From positions 1 through 64,000 of the forward strand of contig JAFTYP010000021.1 of the NCBI GenBank assembly GCA_017461345.1: a stretch of DNA of 64,000 bases, read 5' to 3'. Made by a program: the position numbers and the translations under genes. The notes beneath the pieces were generated by a model. The model worked only from the letters and a program-made list of their open reading frames with translations. It was not told where the DNA came from and made no database searches. Origin of the DNA: Bacteroidaceae bacterium (lineage in GTDB: Bacteria; Bacteroidota; Bacteroidia; Bacteroidales; Bacteroidaceae). Shown here piece by piece: positions 37,103 through 46,506 of this stretch (position 1 is the stretch's first letter; each line of letters begins with the position of its first letter).

Positions 37103-38953
37103 TTAATTGGTTTGAACAGCACGCAATGCGTAAAAATCCCACATATAAGTATCGCCAAACTCGGGGCGTAATGCTCTGCCTATTTGCTCCTCACTCATTC
37201 CCTGGCCTACATACTGCCTCAGGCGGTCGGAAAATGACCTATAGCGTGCCAATACACGTTCGTCGAACTTCACAAAGGAAAGATTAATGCCCGACATCTT
37301 CCTCTCGTAGACATCGAAAAGCATTGCCTCCTGAACATGAGTCGGGAAAGGTTTGTCCCGATTTATCTCGTAATAACGCTGAACCTGCGACCAAAAACAA
37401 CGTTGATCACGCATTATCATGGCACACCCCAATGCTACCTGCTGAGCCTCAGGGTCTGTCGTGAGAGTGTACATCCACTTCTTATTGATTGTCAATTCAA
37501 CATAGTTGTCGTCTGTCCCCACAAGTTCTGTCCCCTCCTTGTAAAGTTTAAGTGGCATACGGAAACATGCACTTTCCTGCAAAGGCTTTACGCCATCGAC
37601 ATATGGCCTCATCTCTTCTACCCACTTGCGCTGGAAGAAAGTCTTACTCAACAAACGCAAATACTTGAGAGCGTTATCCTTCTCTCCATTCAAGATGGCA
37701 CATTGTGTCAACATACGCATTGTGTAGTAGGAATACCCATAATGCATACAACGCTCCATAGCACGACGAATAGCAAAAACAGACTCGCCGTAATTGAAGT
37801 AGATAAGATCTGAAGCCTGGTCCTTAATGCGTACCAGAACAGAATCGTTTATTGGCAAAGGAGGAATACTCTGATTATTGTAAGTATATCGTGCAGAACA
37901 AAACTCACCTCTATTAATAAGAGCAATGTCGCGCAGCATAATCATCTCGCGAGTAACCGGCCCCTTTACCCTTGCAGCCTCTCGCAAAACATCGTCCCAA
38001 CGACATTCCTCCACACCACGTTGCATACGCATTTCAGCATGAAAGTTATAGTCGTCAACATCACAAGCATACGAAAAACAGTACATCGACACAGCCGCTA
38101 CAATCATCACGCCCTGGTTAATCAGCAATCTTCCTGATTTCAATCGGCCAATAAGCGGGAATAGCAACGCAAATAAGAAAAGAACATAAAATGGAATCTC
38201 CAGCAAGAAATCACGTATTCCATCTATCTCAAAAACCGGAAAGCCATAAAACCACGGTTGATCCGAACGCATCAGCGTAGAACCTGTAGTCTCACAAAAA
38301 GGAACAAGCAAAAGAGAAAGAAAAAGAACAATTAAATTGACAAGCAATAATCTAACACTCGCTAATGACTGACGAATGGCAATAATTGATGCTGCAAGCA
38401 ATGCATAAATACCAAACGGATAATAAAACAATGCTGCTATCAACGGGATCCATGCAATCGACAGCCACTGCTTTGTCTTTTTACCAACAGGAAAACACTC
38501 GTAAAAAGGAGCAGAAAGCAAAACCGAAAAGAAAAAGCCTAACGAATGATAAAAGACATAATCAACATTCGTTAGCATATATACCCAATAACCCAGTTGT
38601 ATAATACTACACAACAATGCTGCCAAAGGCACAAAAAGAAGGAAACTCCATTCATCTGCAATGCGATACAACCACTTCGACAACCAAAAGGTAAGAAGCC
38701 AAAGCCCTATAAGCATCGCACAACCAAGCGCAGGATAATAAAAAAACTGCGTCAAATATGAACCAAGCCAAGCAAGTAAACCTCCCGGAACTGCAATGCA
38801 ATCTTGCCAAAAGAGCATGGTGCTGTTCCATCGGCCCCTGTCTTGCAAGAAATACATCAAGTCTGCATTCTTTACATAGAGGTAGAACCATGCCAGGAGA
38901 GCAAAGCCTGCGCAATACAGATATTTCAGGAACTTGCTTACATTAATGTTCAT
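37103..38953 (-). CDS. DUF6057-like polytopic membrane protein
   Basis: A 616-residue protein (from MNINVSKFLKYLYC; the frame opens 22 codons earlier at 39019 and either start is possible). Residues about 5-320 hold ten or so hydrophobic segments; residues 325-616 are soluble and helical, with DALINRGEFCSAR-like and KYLRLLSKTFFQRKWVEEM-type repeats that resemble TPR helices. It matches what I recall of DUF6057, a Bacteroidales family usually next to a PD40/heme-motif protein, as here. Function unknown. It starts 26-92 bases after leuB and may be in that operon. Confidence 0.65.
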   Translation of the reverse strand: MNINVSKFLKYLYCAGFALLAWFYLYVKNADLMYFLQDRGRWNSTMLFWQDCIAVPGGLLAWLGSYLTQFFYYPALGCAMLIGLWLLTFWLSKWLYRIADEWSFLLFVPLAALLCSIIQLGYWVYMLTNVDYVFYHSLGFFFSVLLSAPFYECFPVGKKTKQWLSIAWIPLIAALFYYPFGIYALLAASIIAIRQSLASVRLLLVNLIVLFLSLLLVPFCETTGSTLMRSDQPWFYGFPVFEIDGIRDFLLEIPFYVLFLFALLFPLIGRLKSGRLLINQGVMIVAAVSMYCFSYACDVDDYNFHAEMRMQRGVEECRWDDVLREAARVKGPVTREMIMLRDIALINRGEFCSARYTYNNQSIPPLPINDSVLVRIKDQASDLIYFNYGESVFAIRRAMERCMHYGYSYYTMRMLTQCAILNGEKDNALKYLRLLSKTFFQRKWVEEMRPYVDGVKPLQESACFRMPLKLYKEGTELVGTDDNYVELTINKKWMYTLTTDPEAQQVALGCAMIMRDQRCFWSQVQRYYEINRDKPFPTHVQEAMLFDVYERKMSGINLSFVKFDERVLARYRSFSDRLRQYVGQGMSEEQIGRALRPEFGDTYMWDFYALRAVQTN

Positions 38954-39045
38954 ATATTCAAAGGCTGCAAACGATGGAGAAGGACAAGATCTGTATTCCT
39001 CCTCCATCGTTGTATACAAAGCAAATGAAATTGTTTGCCCTTTTG

Positions 39046-40125
39046 CTAACGGTTCTTAATGTAGTTAACAATCCAAGCACCTACTTCTTTTGTGCCATAC
39101 TTCTCGCCACCCTCTACTTGTATCTCAGGAGTGCGGACATTCTGGTCAAGTGATGCATTGACTGCTTCGCGAATGATTGCGCCTTCCTTCTCTAAACCAA
39201 AGTACTCGAAAAGCATTGCAACAGACAATATCTGCGCTAAAGGATTGGCGATATTAAGGCCTTTACCTTGAGGCCAACTGCCGTGGATTGGTTCGAAGAC
39301 GGGTGTCGAGGTTCCGGTAGAGGCGCTGGGAAGCAAACCCATAGAGCCGGTGATGCATGAACCCTCGTCGGTCAGGATGTCGCCGAACGTGTTTTCTGTA
39401 ACCATCACGTCGAAGAAACGTGGATCCTGAATCATGCGCATGGCGGCATTATCCACATACATAAAGTCTGTTTCCACATCGGGATACTCGCCCATAATCT
39501 CTTGTGCAACCTTTCTCCAAAGGCGGCTGGAGGCAAGGACATTGGCTTTGTCGACTACTGTCAAGTGCTTTCTGCGCTGACGGGCATACTGATAACCTAC
39601 GCGAAGGATGCGTTCCACTTCGGGACGGCTGTAGTAGTTTGTGTCGAGAGCATCTTCTATGCCTTCTGCATTGACTGTCGGTTCCTGCTTCTTGCCGAAG
39701 TACATGCCGCCGGTCAGTTCGCGGATGCAAACGAAATCGGCACCGCGAACGAGTTCGTCTTTCAGTGGAGATTTGTGTACGAGGCAATCGAATGTTTCGA
39801 CAGGGCGAATGTTTGCATACAGACCAAGTTTCTTACGCATAGCCAACAGACCTTGCTCGGGACGAACCTTTGCAGTGGGGTCATTGTCGAACTTAGGGTC
39901 GCCAACACTGGCAAAGAGTACTGCGTCTGCCTCTTTGCATGCCTGATATGTTTCCTCAGGGAAGGGATCGCCCACCTCATCAATGGCATGAGCACCGCAA
40001 AGAGCCTCTTTGTAACTTACTTCATGACCGTACTTTTCGGCCACTGCGCTGAGTACTGCTACGCCTTGTTCCATTATCTCCGGGCCAATACCGTCGCCCG
40101 CCAATACTGCAATCTTGAGTTTCAT
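39046..40125 (-). CDS. leuB: 3-isopropylmalate dehydrogenase
   Basis: NAD-dependent oxidative decarboxylase of leucine synthesis, 359 residues. Family marks: [14 protein letters not shown] near 8, the substrate region [14 protein letters not shown] near 132, [16 protein letters not shown] near 187, [12 protein letters not shown] near 222, and [25 protein letters not shown] near 240-264. Other leu genes are absent from the window; the gene has its own promoter and precedes the DUF6057/PD40 pair. Confidence 0.95.
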   Translation of the reverse strand: MKLKIAVLAGDGIGPEIMEQGVAVLSAVAEKYGHEVSYKEALCGAHAIDEVGDPFPEETYQACKEADAVLFASVGDPKFDNDPTAKVRPEQGLLAMRKKLGLYANIRPVETFDCLVHKSPLKDELVRGADFVCIRELTGGMYFGKKQEPTVNAEGIEDALDTNYYSRPEVERILRVGYQYARQRRKHLTVVDKANVLASSRLWRKVAQEIMGEYPDVETDFMYVDNAAMRMIQDPRFFDVMVTENTFGDILTDEGSCITGSMGLLPSASTGTSTPVFEPIHGSWPQGKGLNIANPLAQILSVAMLFEYFGLEKEGAIIREAVNASLDQNVRTPEIQVEGGEKYGTKEVGAWIVNYIKNR

Positions 40126-40177
40126 CTTATTACCTATTATTTTGTCTTTTATTGTTTTACCTTTTATTTTTGCGAGA

Positions 40178-40185
40178 CAAATGTA
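40178..40185 (-). promoter_or_regulatory. Promoter -7 box of leuB
   Basis: TACATTTG on the minus strand, 53 bases ahead of the leuB start. No leader peptide or T-box was found in the leader. Confidence 0.6.
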
Positions 40186-40289
40186 CGATTATTTTTTTGA
40201 TATTGCGATGTTTGTGGCAAAAAAACTGGCTGATTGTTGCATTTGCATTGCCCGATGTGCCTGGGGACAAAGACCTTTTTCTGTTATGA

Positions 40290-41075
40290 CTACAGGATAT
40301 CGAACATGTGCCAAGCAAATTTTCCCCAGATGCTTAAGGCCATGATGACGGGAACCAAGATGCATATTACAATAACAACAAGTATTCCTTTCAGGCAGCC
40401 ATTGTTTTCTTTCTCTACGATGATGGGCTGTGAGTCGTCGACAACTTGCTGAGCCAGATTGTCGGGGTTGACGTCTTTTCCTTGCTGACGCAAGCGTTCT
40501 TCCGAAGTTACTGCAGCGGGTGTAATGAGCCACATCACAATATAGACAATGGGGATTGGGAAAACGGGTACGACGAGTGTGAGAGCAATAGCACCAAGTC
40601 GCCATATTACGGGCTCGCCGGCATTGAAATAAGTGGCGAGTCCAGAGCAGATGCCGCCCAGCACCTTGTCGTCGGCACGACGATAGAAGCGACGTTTGGC
40701 CATGTAACTTTTGCCTCGGTCGTATGTGTCGTGTGCAAACCTGCCGGTATCATCGCAGAATTGTCCGAAACTTTCCTTGAAACTTTTGGGTTCTTTGGCA
40801 GCCGATGTGTCGTCGTCGGCTATTTCTTCGGGGTTACCTATAGTTTTAATTATGTCTTTTACGACTTCTATGTCGATGGCTGTCATGCCTGCTTCGCGAC
40901 GTTTCCACAGGAGTTCTGCCACACGATGCTCTATGTCGTCGGCAATTTCCGCTCCGCCTTCCTGGCGACTGAAATAGCGTTGCATGCTCTGCAGGTAACT
41001 GTCGAGGAGGTTATACGCATCTTCGTCTATATTGTATAGAACGCCGAAGAGATTGATGCTGATGTTCTTTTTCAT
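40290..41075 (-). CDS. PspC-domain membrane protein
   Basis: A 261-residue protein. Residues about 1-95 form a helical domain common in Bacteroidota PspC proteins (LLDSYLQSMQRYFSRQEGGAEI, DIEHRVAELLWKR). The PspC domain about 130-185 begins RRFYRRADDKVLGGICSGLATYF and carries one hydrophobic segment with VIWRLGAIALTLVVPVFPIP; a second membrane segment is at about 232-252. PspC proteins respond to membrane stress. Directly behind a PadR regulator gene (27 bases), which likely controls it. Confidence 0.88.
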   Translation of the reverse strand: MKKNISINLFGVLYNIDEDAYNLLDSYLQSMQRYFSRQEGGAEIADDIEHRVAELLWKRREAGMTAIDIEVVKDIIKTIGNPEEIADDDTSAAKEPKSFKESFGQFCDDTGRFAHDTYDRGKSYMAKRRFYRRADDKVLGGICSGLATYFNAGEPVIWRLGAIALTLVVPVFPIPIVYIVMWLITPAAVTSEERLRQQGKDVNPDNLAQQVVDDSQPIIVEKENNGCLKGILVVIVICILVPVIMALSIWGKFAWHMFDIL

Positions 41076-41102
41076 TGTGATATGATTGTTATGGTTATGT
41101 AA

Positions 41103-41426
41103 TTATTGTTTCAACAGATTGACTGTTCGCTGTATTTCCTCCCAACCGGCATTGAGTTGGGCAAGAGCCTGCTGCCCTTCGTCGGTAAGGAGATAGTATT
41201 TGCGTGGTGGCCCCTGTGTGCTTTCGCGCCACTCGTATGCGAGCAGTCCGTCGCGCTTGAGGCGTGAAAGCAGAGGATAGAGTGTGCCTTCCATCACAAT
41301 CATCTCGGCTTCGCGCAGACGTTGGATGATGTCGTTGGTATAACAGGCCTGATGGCGCAAGAGCAGCATAATGCAGTATTCGAGCATCCCCTTGCGCATC
41401 TGCGATTTTGTATTGTCTGTATTCAT
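41103..41426 (-). CDS. PadR-family transcriptional regulator
   Basis: A 107-residue winged-helix protein: MLEYCIMLLLRHQACYTNDI, EGTLYPLLSRLKRDGLLAYEW and GPPRKYYLLTDEGQQAL are the three PadR hallmarks. It is the short PadR-s2 form and should bind as a dimer. It heads the padR-pspC operon and most likely regulates its own promoter at 41455-41462. Confidence 0.92.
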   Translation of the reverse strand: MNTDNTKSQMRKGMLEYCIMLLLRHQACYTNDIIQRLREAEMIVMEGTLYPLLSRLKRDGLLAYEWRESTQGPPRKYYLLTDEGQQALAQLNAGWEEIQRTVNLLKQ

Positions 41427-41454
41427 CGTGTACCTAAAATGATTGTCACCGATG

Positions 41455-41462
41455 CAAAGTTA
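41455..41462 (-). promoter_or_regulatory. Promoter -7 box of padR-pspC
   Basis: TAACTTTG on the minus strand, 29 bases before the padR start. Confidence 0.6.
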
Positions 41463-41780
41463 TATGTTTTTTGAATACCTTGTATCGCAAGGTACTGTTA
41501 TTTAACAATCTTTAACGATTTAACATGGATTGTTGCATAGTTTTGAGCGGTGATATTGTAATGGTTTTTCTCGTTTTTGAGTGACTAACCTCAAAATTTT
41601 TGACGATTTTGCACGCAAGGCGACTAATCAGGCTATTTTTACAAAAATCAGGAACTGCTTTGTTTTTAGAGACTTAGAACATCTCGCAAACTGCCTTCAC
41701 AGCATAAATCGGGCAAAAAGGTATATTTTATAGTGATTTTCGCAATGTTTTGGCATTGAAAAAGGTATGGCCATCGCACA

Positions 41781-41852
41781 AACTTAATATGCCTATTCGA
41801 GCAACGACCCACGTTAAGTCGGGCGACTTAACGTGGGTCGTTGGGGAACTAC
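41781..41852. repeat. 22-bp periodic array F with a perfect 19-bp hairpin
   Basis: Units start at 41781 (AACTTAATATG), 41803 (AACGACCCACG), 41825 (GACTTAACGTG) and 41847 (AACTACC), 22 apart. CAACGACCCACGTTAAGTC (41802-41820) and its exact inverse (41825-41843) pair with loop GGGC. Confidence 0.83.
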
Positions 41853-41927
41853 CTGCTGCAAGTTGCCGACATCGGTGTTCCGTACGGTAAGACTTCCCAA
41901 TATCTTGTCAGATTTTTTCTCTTGAAA

Positions 41928-44744
41928 CTATCTTAATATCTTCTTCCCCCTGTGGATATAAACGCCGTGTTTCACGTCGGTTTTTTCAACCTTACGACCA
42001 TCAAGGCCATAGATTTCATCGGAGAACTCTCGGTCGTGAGGCGATTTGGGAGAGGCGATGCCATCAGCATCTTCTGCCTCCTCAATAGTGAAATACGCCC
42101 GACGTTCGGCAGAAGGAAGGTAACAACTGAACGGAGGCAATTCCACATTTCCTGTCACACGGTAGAGATGAGCGCCTGTACTCCTGAAATAAAAACCCTC
42201 GCCCGCAGTCAAAGTCTTCCCGGGATATACGCCCGAAAGCAGATTCTGCGGCCATTGTGCAGTCAGATACTCAGCCTTTACCTCATTCTTCTTCATAGCC
42301 TTGAGCGTAATGGTTGACTTGGGAGTACCCTTTACAAAGACCGGTGTCCCGTAAGGCACATAGTCGCCCGCCCTCGCTATTGCATTCAGCACGACAGACT
42401 GCGAAGTGGTTTCCGAAACAATGTAAGCAGAGTAGCCCTCTGGCACCTGCCACACATAAGGCAGACAAACGGCAGCATAACCATTGGAGCCAAGCGTGTA
42501 ACTCATCTCCTGCTTGCCGATGATACCCACAAGTTCGCCCACCTGACTTGCATTGAGTGCCCTGACATACAAACGTACCATTGCAACATCGCCCATATAA
42601 GGATAGGAGCCAGTCTGCATGGCAGTCTCATAATTGCCTTTTGCATCACCTCCTATAGCAAACCACGAAGAAGGAGCCCATTCGTAAACAGGACATTCCT
42701 TGAAAGTAAGCCAACGCGTATCGGCAAGTTCTCCGTTGACATATAGTTGCGACGTATAATTCATGCGGTCGAAAACAATGACGTAATGCGTATAGTCCGC
42801 TGTCAAACAACCGTCTTCCAACCACGACCACTGCGTTTTAGTAAAAGTGCCGTCGGCCTTGTTGCCCTGCGTAGTAGTCGTATAGCCGATGTTGCCCTTG
42901 GCACTCATTTGCAGTCCTGTTCCGTAACCGTTAGGAAAAGAAAGCGGCCGAATACTGGCAGTAGGCTTGGCACTACTGCTTCGACAAAAGACTTCTACAC
43001 TATAGGCATCGGAAAGTTGACTCATAATCAACGGAGAATCACCTACATTGTACTTGAACAAGTGTGTCCTGACCTTATTGAACTGTGCCTCGTAGAGGTT
43101 ATAATCAGCATTATAATTCATCGGCACCTCACCCACCATCTGAACAGGCCTATGCTGAAATCCCGATGCACGATTGATGGCCCCGTCAGATATAAACTCG
43201 CAATCCAGGAAAAGTTCTGTGCCACATACCGATTGCGGCTCGGTGAAAGCCTTCACCTCATCGTTGTAAAGTTTAAGAGCGGCTCGCTGCGAGAGCGCAC
43301 CATCATATATTCTTGCAAACACAAAACTGCAGGCAGACGAATTCTCCGCACTACCTGCAACAGAACCCGAAGTGGCATCTCCACCCAAACAAATCCACAT
43401 ATTCCTACGCCCCTTTATCGTTCCACATAAAGGGAACGGCATATCCGTTCCGGCACGTGTGCCTGTACAAACAAGTTTGCCATTCAAATAATACCGCATA
43501 ATATGGCTCAATCTGTCCATTGTCACAACAAGATGGTAAAACTTGCCGGCCACAAGGATGGAGTCACCCATAATACTCTTCATCGTACTCTTTACTCCAC
43601 TCTCATGACAGTAAGAGAAAGTGCTCGCAAGGGCAGAGTTGTAGAAAGCCCAACCGCCGTTCCCCTCTTCGTTTCCAAGAATGCAAGTTCTGCCAATGTT
43701 GCCGGATGCGTCTGCCATAGCATCGAGGCGCACAAGCATCTCCCATGTCACATTACTGTTGAAAGCGTTGGCAAGTGACGTTTCTTCGTCATATGTTGCA
43801 TAGAAAAAGTCTGATGATTTTGCCTTCGTGCAGCCAAGATAAACATTATTGGCTTCATCATAAAGCGTAGTTGCTGTGCCGCGTTTGCCAACCTTGGCAT
43901 CATATGTACCATTGTTTACAATACCTTCTTCCGTAAAACTCAAATCGAGCAGCCGCTCAGCCTCATCGACTTCGTCAGAACGCTTCAAACCACGCGTGAT
44001 GATTCGCTGTGATATCAGCGTATCATAGATGTGGTCGGCAAGTTGAGTACTACCAAATGTTGTGGGATGAAGTTTGTCGAGGGTCGTAGCACTCCAGTTA
44101 TTTCTCCACGGAACTGTTGTGCAATCGACGTAATATTGTCCGAACTGTTTGGCAATATATCTGATGCTGGCATTGGCATCAGCCTGCGACCACCCCTGGG
44201 AATTCTTGTCGTTTACGCCATTTCCTCTGGGGAAAATGCTAAGACATACAATACGAGATTGAGGATACCATGTGGTGAGTTTGTACAAAAGCCGCTGGTA
44301 AGCACCTCGAAAAGAAAGGGAATCCGTAAAGTTTTCCGTTCTGTATGAGCCTAAAGGCACTTGCGCAGCATACCAGTCATTAGTTCCTCCCGCAATGAAG
44401 ATAAAGTCGGGGTCGCCTGCTCTGCCCAAGGCTTTTACACGATGATTACTGAGAAATGGTGAATTGCTGTTGAGTGCATCGGCTGCCACACGGCTGCCAC
44501 TCCATGAAGCATTTGCAAGAAAAGTGAGACCAGAGAGGCGGCTCAGTTGCATCCACCAGGTGTCTCCCACCTGAATTCCATAACTTTTCTCACGGGCTTG
44601 ACTATAATAAACAGAATAACCCGAAGGGATGTAATCGTAATATGTAGAAATGGAATTGCCCAGCACTGCGAATGTCAGGCTATCGGGATGGGCCATTGAC
44701 TTTGTAAACGCTGACAAAAACAAGAGAAATATAAGTTTCTTCAC
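41928..44744 (-). CDS. Secreted SGNH-hydrolase with two LamG-like domains
   Basis: A 938-residue exported protein (signal about 1-18, cut after SMA). Residues about 22-250 form an SGNH/GDSL esterase: block I VLGNSIST (catalytic Ser), block III GGTND, block V DKLHPTTFG (Asp and His). Two concanavalin/LamG-like domains follow, about 265-500 and 515-745 (YYLNGKLVCTG, LYVNGELADTR). Near 760-890 lies a beta region, and the C-terminus EIYGLDGRKVEKTDVKHGVY resembles the end of the GH43 protein at 46507. Likely a carbohydrate esterase acting outside the cell; substrate unknown. Monocistronic. Confidence 0.82.
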   Translation of the reverse strand: MKKLIFLLFLSAFTKSMAHPDSLTFAVLGNSISTYYDYIPSGYSVYYSQAREKSYGIQVGDTWWMQLSRLSGLTFLANASWSGSRVAADALNSNSPFLSNHRVKALGRAGDPDFIFIAGGTNDWYAAQVPLGSYRTENFTDSLSFRGAYQRLLYKLTTWYPQSRIVCLSIFPRGNGVNDKNSQGWSQADANASIRYIAKQFGQYYVDCTTVPWRNNWSATTLDKLHPTTFGSTQLADHIYDTLISQRIITRGLKRSDEVDEAERLLDLSFTEEGIVNNGTYDAKVGKRGTATTLYDEANNVYLGCTKAKSSDFFYATYDEETSLANAFNSNVTWEMLVRLDAMADASGNIGRTCILGNEEGNGGWAFYNSALASTFSYCHESGVKSTMKSIMGDSILVAGKFYHLVVTMDRLSHIMRYYLNGKLVCTGTRAGTDMPFPLCGTIKGRRNMWICLGGDATSGSVAGSAENSSACSFVFARIYDGALSQRAALKLYNDEVKAFTEPQSVCGTELFLDCEFISDGAINRASGFQHRPVQMVGEVPMNYNADYNLYEAQFNKVRTHLFKYNVGDSPLIMSQLSDAYSVEVFCRSSSAKPTASIRPLSFPNGYGTGLQMSAKGNIGYTTTTQGNKADGTFTKTQWSWLEDGCLTADYTHYVIVFDRMNYTSQLYVNGELADTRWLTFKECPVYEWAPSSWFAIGGDAKGNYETAMQTGSYPYMGDVAMVRLYVRALNASQVGELVGIIGKQEMSYTLGSNGYAAVCLPYVWQVPEGYSAYIVSETTSQSVVLNAIARAGDYVPYGTPVFVKGTPKSTITLKAMKKNEVKAEYLTAQWPQNLLSGVYPGKTLTAGEGFYFRSTGAHLYRVTGNVELPPFSCYLPSAERRAYFTIEEAEDADGIASPKSPHDREFSDEIYGLDGRKVEKTDVKHGVYIHRGKKILR

Positions 44745-44772
44745 GGGTTAAAATTGTATTTGATTTTGCTTA

Positions 44773-44780
44773 CAAAGGTA
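44773..44780 (-). promoter_or_regulatory. Promoter -7 box of the SGNH/LamG gene
   Basis: TACCTTTG on the minus strand, 29 bases before the start codon. Confidence 0.6.
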
Positions 44781-44874
44781 CAAAATATTCATATTCTATC
44801 ATAAAATTCCATTAAAGTTTTATGTTTTTGGGGGAAAAGGCTCAACATTTAGATGAGTTCCTTTGCTTTTTTTG

Positions 44875-44882
44875 TAACTTTG
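44875..44882 (+). promoter_or_regulatory. Promoter -7 box of the alkaline phosphatase gene
   Basis: TAACTTTG, 39 bases before the start at 44922. No Pho-box-like direct repeat was recognised upstream. Confidence 0.6.
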
Positions 44883-44921
44883 TGGCACGAAGTTTTACAT
44901 TAAACATAAACCAAAACAGAT

Positions 44922-46313
44922 ATGACAAAAAGATTTTTTTCCACTTTGAGCATCCTGCTGATTGCTCTTGTCGGCTTAGCCGAAGGTAAAGCCAAGTATG
45001 TTTTTTATTTCATCGGCGACGGCATGGGCGTGAATCAAGTTAATGCTGCCGAGACGTATCTTGGTGCGCTCGAAGGAAGAATTGGCATAAAGGAGTTATG
45101 CTTTGCCAGTTTTCCCAATGTTGGGCTCGTCAATACGCAGAGTGCCACCAATGGTGTAACCGACTCTGCTGCCGGAGGTACGGCTCTTTCTACCGGCAAC
45201 AAGACGAAAAACGGTGCATTGGGCGTCCTTAAGGACCTGACTACCCCTGTAACAAGCATTGCGGAATGGGCACAGGAGGCAGATGCTGCTGTTGGCATCA
45301 CGACGAGTGTCAGCATCGACCATGCTACTCCTGCATCGTTCTATGCACACGTCGGCAGCCGCAACGAAAGTTATAAAATTGGCGAGCAACTGACGAAGAC
45401 CGATGTGGACTTCTACGGCGCATCCGATTTTGTCAGTCCTAACAACCCCAACGGAGGTTCCGACCTCTACGAGCAGGCAAAGTCTAACGGTTTCACCATT
45501 GCACGTGGTTATAAGGACTACCAAAAGAAGTCGAAGAAGGCCGACAAGATGATTCTCTTCCAGCCAGAGGAGGCCAGCAAGGTGGACCGTGGTTCGATTC
45601 CTTATGCTCTTGACCGCACGAAAGATGACCTTTCTCTGCAAGACATCACACGTGCTGCCATCAACTTCCTCATGAAGAAACAAGGCGACAAGGACGGCTT
45701 CTTCCTCATGGTGGAAGGCGGTAAGATTGACTGGGCCTGCCATGCAAACGATCCTGTTTTTGTTTCGGAAGTTATCGACTTGGACAATGCCGTGAAGGTT
45801 GCTTACGAATTCTATCAGCAACATCCCGACGAGACTCTCATTGTCGTTACTGCCGACCATGAGACGGGCGGCCTTGTCCTCGGCCGTGGCCCCTACGAGT
45901 TGAACCTCAAGACAATCTCACACCAACGCATGAGTATGGTCAAGTTGGAACGTGAACTGAAAGCGATGAAGGACACAAATGGCGACAAGTTCACGTGGGA
46001 AGAGGCGAAGAAGTTCCTTACAGAAAACTTTGGTTTCTGGGAAAGCGTCAAGGTCAGCAGCGACCAGACTGCACGTCTGGAGCGCTCTTGGAACGAATTC
46101 AAAGAAGGCAAAAGTGGTGCCGACCGTTTGTGCAACACCGTGAAGCACATCATATCCGAATGTGCTCTGATTGGCTGGCAAAGTGGCGGCCACAGCAACG
46201 GATACGTTCCTGCCTTTGCCATCGGTGCTGGAGCAGAACAGTTCCACGGTCGCTTCGACAACACGGAAATCTGCAAAAAGATAGCCAACGCTGCCGGTTG
46301 GGAAACAAAATAA
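44922..46313 (+). CDS. Alkaline phosphatase
   Basis: Exported phosphomonoesterase of the PhoA superfamily, 463 residues, signal peptide about 1-22. Metal and nucleophile residues are visible: FIGDGMG near 29-35, VTDSAAGGTALSTG near 79-92 (nucleophile Ser in D-S-A), VTADHETGGL near 308-317 (D-H-E), and GGHSNGYVPAFAIGAG near 422-437 (zinc-binding His). It scavenges phosphate in the periplasm or at the surface. Single gene; array G follows. Confidence 0.93.
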   Translation: MTKRFFSTLSILLIALVGLAEGKAKYVFYFIGDGMGVNQVNAAETYLGALEGRIGIKELCFASFPNVGLVNTQSATNGVTDSAAGGTALSTGNKTKNGALGVLKDLTTPVTSIAEWAQEADAAVGITTSVSIDHATPASFYAHVGSRNESYKIGEQLTKTDVDFYGASDFVSPNNPNGGSDLYEQAKSNGFTIARGYKDYQKKSKKADKMILFQPEEASKVDRGSIPYALDRTKDDLSLQDITRAAINFLMKKQGDKDGFFLMVEGGKIDWACHANDPVFVSEVIDLDNAVKVAYEFYQQHPDETLIVVTADHETGGLVLGRGPYELNLKTISHQRMSMVKLERELKAMKDTNGDKFTWEEAKKFLTENFGFWESVKVSSDQTARLERSWNEFKEGKSGADRLCNTVKHIISECALIGWQSGGHSNGYVPAFAIGAGAEQFHGRFDNTEICKKIANAAGWETK

Positions 46314-46366
46314 CATTAGAAAATCATTTGCCCCGCAAACCGAGGGGACACCCTCCCCTGCATAGT

Positions 46367-46460
46367 TGAAAAACATCTACTGTTAAGTTTGCCAATTAGG
46401 CGTGCCTTTCCGACCGACTTAACGTGCCTTTCCGAACAATTTAACAGTAGATGTTTTTCA
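46367..46460. repeat. 22-bp periodic array G bounded by a perfect 20-bp inverted repeat
   Basis: TGAAAAACATCTACTGTTAA (46367-46386) and its exact inverse (46441-46460) enclose 54 bases with units at 46383, 46405 and 46427 (22 apart); CCTTTCCGA occurs at the start of the last two. Located 53 bases after the phosphatase stop and 46 before the GH43 start. Confidence 0.85.
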
Positions 46461-46506
46461 CAACGGCAATAGTAAAGCAACAACATACAACCAAAAGTAA
46501 AAACAC

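Larger units (their letters stand above)
41427..41927. other. Long intergenic region between padR and the SGNH/LamG gene
   Basis: About 500 bases, A/T-rich, with no supportable gene. It holds the padR promoter (41455-41462) and array F (41781-41852). The section 41480-41780 shows no repeat or hairpin I could identify. Confidence 0.6.
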
